From Spirochaetales bacterium (GTDB lineage Bacteria; Spirochaetota; Spirochaetia; Treponematales; UBA12059), in the NCBI GenBank assembly GCA_016926955.1, contig JAFGNN010000043.1, positions 1-35,043 of the forward strand: a stretch of 35,043 nucleotides of DNA, given 5' to 3'. The position numbers and the translations under genes were made by a program. Below, piece after piece: positions 31,515 to 35,043 of the stretch (its first letter is position 1; every line of letters starts with the position of its first letter). Under the pieces are notes generated by a model, which did no database searches, was not told where the DNA came from, and saw only the letters and a program-made list of their open reading frames with translations.

Positions 31515-33104
31515 TCAGCGCTTCATGCACTGCTTCGCCGCGATCCTTCCCGTCATGATGGCCGTGGGGCCGCCTGCGGGGCTGTACACCCACTTGCCGG
31601 CGGCGTACACGTCGGGCAGCGCCGTCTTCACCGAATCGGCCATGCGGAACATGCTCGTCGTCACCGGGACTTCCTCCTCGAAGGACCAGCCGACGATGGA
31701 GCCTTCCGAGCTTCCCACACGCTCGCGGATCGACGAGGGCGAGGCGGAGAAGCTGAAAAGGACCTTGTCCGCGAGGCCTGGGTAGAGGCTCGCCGAGATC
31801 GTCTCGATGAAAGCCTTCTCGACGTGGCGCTTGAAATCGTCGTGCCAGCCCTCCGCGCGGATCCGCTCGCTCAGGGCGTAGTCGAACAGGGCGCTGATGA
31901 TGAGCCCGGTCTTGCCCGCGGGCGCCGCGTCGCTGTCGCGCAGGACGGGGATGGAGAGCTCGAAGGTGTTGTAGCGGCAGAAGCGGCCGAGCCATTCCAG
32001 CACCTCGTCCTTCGGCAGCGCGCCGGTACGGGCGAGCAGAGCCTTGAGCTCGTCGGTGTGGATCGCGCCGAGCCCGCGCCGGTCCGGCGTGTAGAAGACG
32101 TGGGCGCCCGCGTGGCCGCCGAAGAATTCGGGCGGCAGGTCGGCGGCCAGGAAGACCGAGAAGACCGATTCGGCGCCGTGGCGCTTCAGCACCGCTTCCT
32201 TCGTCCGCGCGAACGCGGCCTGTTCCTTCGGCGCAAGCCCAGCGTCGGCGCTCAGCGAATACAGGGTCTTGAGGTCGCCGGTCCAGATGAGCTTCCCGTA
32301 GCGGTAGGAATTTCCGGCGGCGTCGGTGAGGGTCTTCGCGGCGGGGTCGACGGCCACGATCTCGGCATCGAGGCGCAGCTCGCCGCCGCGCCGCGTTATC
32401 GCGTTCGCCATGGCCTCGATGAAGGCGCCGACGCCGCCCTTCGGATAGACGTAGTCGCCGTAGAGCGCGAAGTAGCTCAGGGCGAAGAACACGGGCGTCT
32501 TCCGGAAGAAATGCTGGCCGATGATGTCCTTGAGCGGGCGGTTGGCGGAGAGTTCGTCGAGTCGCTCCTCGAAGGGCGTGTCCATCTTCGAGATGCGGTA
32601 CATGGTCCGCATGAACTTGAACATCCACGCGGCCATGGCGGGGACGAGGACGAGGATGTTCTTCTTCTTCCGGGTGAAGAGGGGACTGTCGACGCCGTAG
32701 AGCGTCTTCATGTCGCCGATGACCGCGCGGATGGCGTCGACGATCCGGTCGACCTCGGCGCCGCTCTCCGGGTAGAGCCCTTTCAGGAGCTCCGCGTAGG
32801 CGTCGAGGCTCCGTTCCCCTTCGATCCTGAGCATGCGGTCCTCGACGCCCAGCGTGATGGGGTTGGGGAGCATCTCGACCTCGAGCGCGAATTCCTTGAG
32901 GAGGGGCTTCACGAGGCCGGCGTTGACCAGGGCCCGCGCGCCGCCCTCGAAGCGGAAGCCGTCGCGGACGAAGGAATTCATGAGCCCGCCGCACGCCTCG
33001 TTCTTCTCGAGGAGAAGCACGTCCTTCCCCTTGTTCGCCAGGCTCAGGGCCGCGGTGAGTCCCGCGATGCCGCCGCCGACCACGATGACGTCCTTGCTCG
33101 TCAC
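31515..33104 (-). CDS. FAD-dependent oxidoreductase of the phytoene desaturase/retinol saturase type
   Basis: 529 residues from a GTG at 33104, which overlaps the SDR stop (GTGA); a frame from 33149 exists but would lie inside the SDR gene. The N-terminus is a dinucleotide-binding fold: 'VIVVGGGIAGLTAALSLANKGKDVLLLEKNEACGG'. A substrate-binding middle part with hydrophobic patches follows, and the C-terminus has the FAD-family closing motif 'LPDVYAAGKWVYSPAGGPTAIMTGRIAAKQC'. This set (NAD(P)/FAD-dependent, CrtI/CrtN, carotenoid isomerase and retinol saturase relatives) acts on polyisoprenoid or lipid double bonds. No other carotenoid genes are here, so the substrate is open. It is translated after an SDR, suggesting two steps of one lipid conversion. 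Confidence 0.85.
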   Translation of the reverse strand: MTSKDVIVVGGGIAGLTAALSLANKGKDVLLLEKNEACGGLMNSFVRDGFRFEGGARALVNAGLVKPLLKEFALEVEMLPNPITLGVEDRMLRIEGERSLDAYAELLKGLYPESGAEVDRIVDAIRAVIGDMKTLYGVDSPLFTRKKKNILVLVPAMAAWMFKFMRTMYRISKMDTPFEERLDELSANRPLKDIIGQHFFRKTPVFFALSYFALYGDYVYPKGGVGAFIEAMANAITRRGGELRLDAEIVAVDPAAKTLTDAAGNSYRYGKLIWTGDLKTLYSLSADAGLAPKEQAAFARTKEAVLKRHGAESVFSVFLAADLPPEFFGGHAGAHVFYTPDRRGLGAIHTDELKALLARTGALPKDEVLEWLGRFCRYNTFELSIPVLRDSDAAPAGKTGLIISALFDYALSERIRAEGWHDDFKRHVEKAFIETISASLYPGLADKVLFSFSASPSSIRERVGSSEGSIVGWSFEEEVPVTTSMFRMADSVKTALPDVYAAGKWVYSPAGGPTAIMTGRIAAKQCMKR

Positions 33105-34063
33105 AGCGCCACCCCTTTTTCGCCGAGGATTTCGAGGGTCCGTTTCCACAGGGCTTCCGCCGCCTCGCCGTCGCGGGCGGGCGGCGCGAGCTCCTCTTCG
33201 GTAGTCAGGTGGAAGAAGGCGTCGCTCTTCCCCGCCATCTCGTCCGACGCGCCGAGCCAGTAGAGCGCCTCGGCCGACACTTCAGGCGAGTCCGAATTCC
33301 GGTCGATGACGTTCCGCTTGTACCACTTGTAGAAGCGGCCGTTGTCCCTGCCGGTCTCCGTCCGCACCATGCCCGGGTGCATCGAGATGATGGTCGCGCC
33401 CGATGATGCGAGCTCCTTCGCGAACACGTGCATCGAGAGGAGCTGCGCGAGCTTCCCGGCCCCGTAGGCCTTGAGGCCCGAGTAGCGCCTGCGCTCAAAC
33501 TGCAGGTCGTCGAGGCGGAGGCCCCAGACCGCGAAGCGGTAGCCCTCCGAGCCGACCAGGATGATCCTGGCCTTCCCCTCGCGCTTGAGTTTCGGCAGGA
33601 GGAGCTTCGTGATGACGAAGGGTGCCAGGTGGTGCACCGCGAAATTCGTCTCGAAGCCGTCGGGCGTCTCGGTCCGCGCGTCCAGATGGAGCCCGGCGTT
33701 GTGGATGAGGACGTCGATGGGGCGGTCGAGCGCCGTCAGGGCGCGTCCCGCCTTCTGCATGTCCTCCAGGACCGAGAGGTCGGCGATGACTTCTTCGACC
33801 TCGGCGCCGAACTCGGCGGCCAGCTCCGCGCGCACGCGGCGGGACTTCTCCGGATTCCGGTTGACGAGGATGAGGCGCGCGCCCATGGACGCGTACTTCC
33901 GCGCCGTCCGGTAGCCGACCCCGGAGGTGGTGCCGGTGATCACGACCAGCTTTTCGCGGAAAGGCCCGTCGCACCGCTTCGGCGCGGCCTTCATGTTCTT
34001 CAGCATGGCGAACACGTTCGACCATTCGTACTGCGGCCAATAGCGGCGGATAGCGGGGTTCAT
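33101..34063 (-). CDS. Short-chain dehydrogenase/reductase (retinol dehydrogenase-like)
   Basis: 320 residues from the ATG at 34063, with GGAG nine bases upstream; a longer frame from 34447 has no support. The cofactor motif is TGTTSGVG (43-50); 'HNAG' (121-124) is the NAG motif; the catalytic set is Ser172 with Tyr200 and Lys204 (YGAGK). Arg/Asn after strand 2 ('LILVNRN') suggests NADP(H). About 37 extra residues precede the Rossmann fold ('MNPAIRRYWPQYEWSNVFAM'), and the C-terminal extension fits retinol dehydrogenase/WWOX-like SDRs. It should reduce or oxidise a hydrophobic alcohol or ketone. The stop overlaps the GTG of the FAD oxidoreductase. A TTGCCC-N17-TACAAT promoter lies 32 bases upstream. 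Confidence 0.9.
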   Translation of the reverse strand: MNPAIRRYWPQYEWSNVFAMLKNMKAAPKRCDGPFREKLVVITGTTSGVGYRTARKYASMGARLILVNRNPEKSRRVRAELAAEFGAEVEEVIADLSVLEDMQKAGRALTALDRPIDVLIHNAGLHLDARTETPDGFETNFAVHHLAPFVITKLLLPKLKREGKARIILVGSEGYRFAVWGLRLDDLQFERRRYSGLKAYGAGKLAQLLSMHVFAKELASSGATIISMHPGMVRTETGRDNGRFYKWYKRNVIDRNSDSPEVSAEALYWLGASDEMAGKSDAFFHLTTEEELAPPARDGEAAEALWKRTLEILGEKGVAL

Positions 34064-34094
34064 GCCACGGAGCTCCTTGGGCTGTCGCCGGCTG

Positions 34095-34123
34095 ATTGTA
34101 GTCGCTCGACCGGCTCCGGGCAA
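34095..34123 (-). promoter_or_regulatory. Promoter of the SDR/oxidoreductase pair
   Basis: On the minus strand TTGCCC (34123-34118) and TACAAT (34100-34095) are separated by 17 bases. The predicted transcript start is about 25 bases before the SDR ATG. Confidence 0.65.
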
Positions 34124-34177
34124 GAAAAAGGGGAACCGGGCGCCGGCGGGACCGGGCGCCCCGCGCGCGCGGGGACG

Positions 34178-34206
34178 TTGCCTTCCGCCCCGAAGCATGC
34201 TCCAAT
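34178..34206 (+). promoter_or_regulatory. Weak promoter candidate before the small membrane protein
   Basis: TTGCCT (34178-34183) and TCCAAT (34201-34206) are 17 bases apart; the -10 ends eight bases before the ATG at 34215. No Shine-Dalgarno is present. The match is loose, so this is tentative. Confidence 0.3.
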
Positions 34207-34214
34207 GGTCCACC

Positions 34215-34817
34215 ATGAAGACCAAGCACGTGCTGGCGCTCTTCCTCGCCCTCATGGCGGCCCTCGTCGCCTTCGCCCTGTGTTTCCGGGAGACCTTTCT
34301 CGCGCTGCTCGACCGCCCCGAACTGCGCGGCCACGCCCGCTTCGTCCACATCGCGGCGACCACGCTCTTCTTCGCCAACGCCGCGCTGGGCATGGTCTGG
34401 GAGGCCCGGAGCCTCGCGTCGGGCCGGAAGGAGACCATCCTCCACACCTACGACACCGTCGCCTGGTTGGACGCGCGCTTTTCGTCGCCCCTCATCGTGC
34501 TCTCGCTCGTTTCCGGGCTCATGCTCGCCGTCGCCTCGGGCGACCTGTGGCACATCGGCTGGCTTTCGAACGCCTTCGTCCTCTTCCTGCTTTCGGGCGT
34601 CATCTGGGTGGCGAGCGACATCCCGACCCAGGGCAAGGTCCGGCGCCTGACGGCGGCCGCGCGGGAAAGCGATGACGAAGCGCTCCCCGCTGAGCTTTTC
34701 CACATCCTCAAGCTACGCCTGTGGATCGGCCTCGCGGGCGTCCTCCCCCTCGTAGCCGTCCTCGTCCTCATGGTCTACCGGCCCGACATCAGAGCCGTCG
34801 CCGCCTGGTTCCGCTGA
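34215..34817 (+). CDS. Small integral membrane protein, possibly DUF2269-like
   Basis: 200 residues with about four membrane helices (roughly 6-24, 43-62, 92-112, 120-140 and a last one at 170-190). 'RFVHIAATTLFFANAALGMVWEARSLASGRKETI' has a His in a helix start followed by a long second helix, as in DUF2269 and related small helical membrane proteins; I am not certain of the family. The central loop 'VASDIPTQGKVRRLTAAARESDDEALP' is charged. No enzymatic motif is seen. The ATG at 34215 is preferred over an upstream frame start at 34062, which would cover the SDR promoter. It is divergent from the SDR pair. The function is unknown. Confidence 0.65.
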   Translation: MKTKHVLALFLALMAALVAFALCFRETFLALLDRPELRGHARFVHIAATTLFFANAALGMVWEARSLASGRKETILHTYDTVAWLDARFSSPLIVLSLVSGLMLAVASGDLWHIGWLSNAFVLFLLSGVIWVASDIPTQGKVRRLTAAARESDDEALPAELFHILKLRLWIGLAGVLPLVAVLVLMVYRPDIRAVAAWFR

Positions 34818-34820
34818 CCC

Positions 34821-35034
34821 GGCGTAGCGCCGCGCGGAAGCCTGCAGCGCGGCGGCCTGCGAGGCAACGCAATCGCCCAGAACCGCGCCCCTCGTCCTCC
34901 ATGCGCCCGGCGTGCTGGCGCAAACCCGGCACCGCCATCGCCCCCAGCCACGCGGCCGGCGTGATAGCGCAAACCCGCCGAAGCGCCTCGCGGAGCTCCG
35001 CAGGACGGCGGCCAACCAGGCAACGCAATCGCCC
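34821..35034. repeat. Degenerate G+C-rich repeat tract at the right edge
   Basis: GGCGGCC-N4-AGGCAACGCAATCGCCC occurs at 34851-34878 and 35007-35034, 156 bases apart. A second motif, CCGGCGTGnTnGCGCAAACCC, occurs at 34907-34927 and 34956-34976, 49 bases apart. Several frames stay open on the minus strand and would encode imperfect 'GRLRCL.GRR' repeats, but no start signal or codon pattern supports a gene. The tract continues beyond the window. Confidence 0.65.
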
Positions 35035-35043
35035 CGGCACGCG

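Noticed and set aside
34713-35040. A short minus-strand repeat-protein gene at the right edge
   Set aside because: Several frames are open at once, no ribosome-binding site is seen, and the frames overlap the membrane protein gene; treated as a DNA repeat.

Overview
The window is strongly G+C-rich DNA (about 70% by eye) with tightly packed genes, many 1-4 base start/stop overlaps and long antisense shadow frames. Lipoproteins with short permissive lipoboxes, chemotaxis genes, a single-chain 2-hydroxyacyl-CoA dehydratase activase (an oxygen-sensitive, anaerobe-type enzyme) and a KdpDE/Ktr potassium module suggest a motile, probably anaerobic, Gram-negative-type bacterium. A high-GC spirochaete is my best guess, but no phylogenetic marker gene is present to prove it.

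Left part (1-10.7 kb): the N-terminal part of a beta-propeller sensor leaves the window on the minus strand. On the plus strand follow an OmpA-like membrane protein, then a run of a small membrane methyltransferase-like protein, a GH3-family acyl-adenylating enzyme and a 993-residue multi-sensor histidine kinase. Next come a PAS-LuxR regulator with its own -10 element and a chemoreceptor/CheW pair.

Middle (10.8-20.9 kb), all minus strand: a YidB-like protein, an iron-type alcohol dehydrogenase overlapping a small DUF6941-like gene, a subtilisin-like lipoprotein protease, a one-helix membrane protein of unknown function, a lipoprotein with a possible papain-like Cys/His pair, and a 1477-residue dehydratase activase fusion. 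Three clear intrinsic terminators separate these units.

Right part (21-35 kb): a divergent promoter region carrying ATTAACG repeats leads into a KdpD-like kinase, a KdpE regulator, KtrB and KtrA, which form a potassium-uptake operon with its own two-component system. After a terminator and two copies of an interspersed repeat come two overlapping ABC exporter genes that look like the two halves of a eukaryote-type ABCC transporter, then an alpha/beta hydrolase. Next are tRNA-Gln(CUG) and tRNA-Glu(CUC). The tRNA-Glu tail and terminator lie inside a large palindrome, and a second, degenerate palindrome of the same design sits 214 bases downstream. An SDR and a phytoene-desaturase/retinol-saturase-like oxidoreductase overlap on the minus strand, followed by a small membrane protein and a degenerate repeat tract at the right edge.

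The items most worth a second look are the paired tRNA-tail palindromes, the split ABCC-like exporter, the ATTAACG operator cluster before the potassium operon, the GAAGCTTCGTGACACC repeat that supplies the cheW stop codon, the methyltransferase-GH3-kinase-regulator run, and several starts that lack a Shine-Dalgarno but have a -10-like hexamer 7-10 bases upstream.
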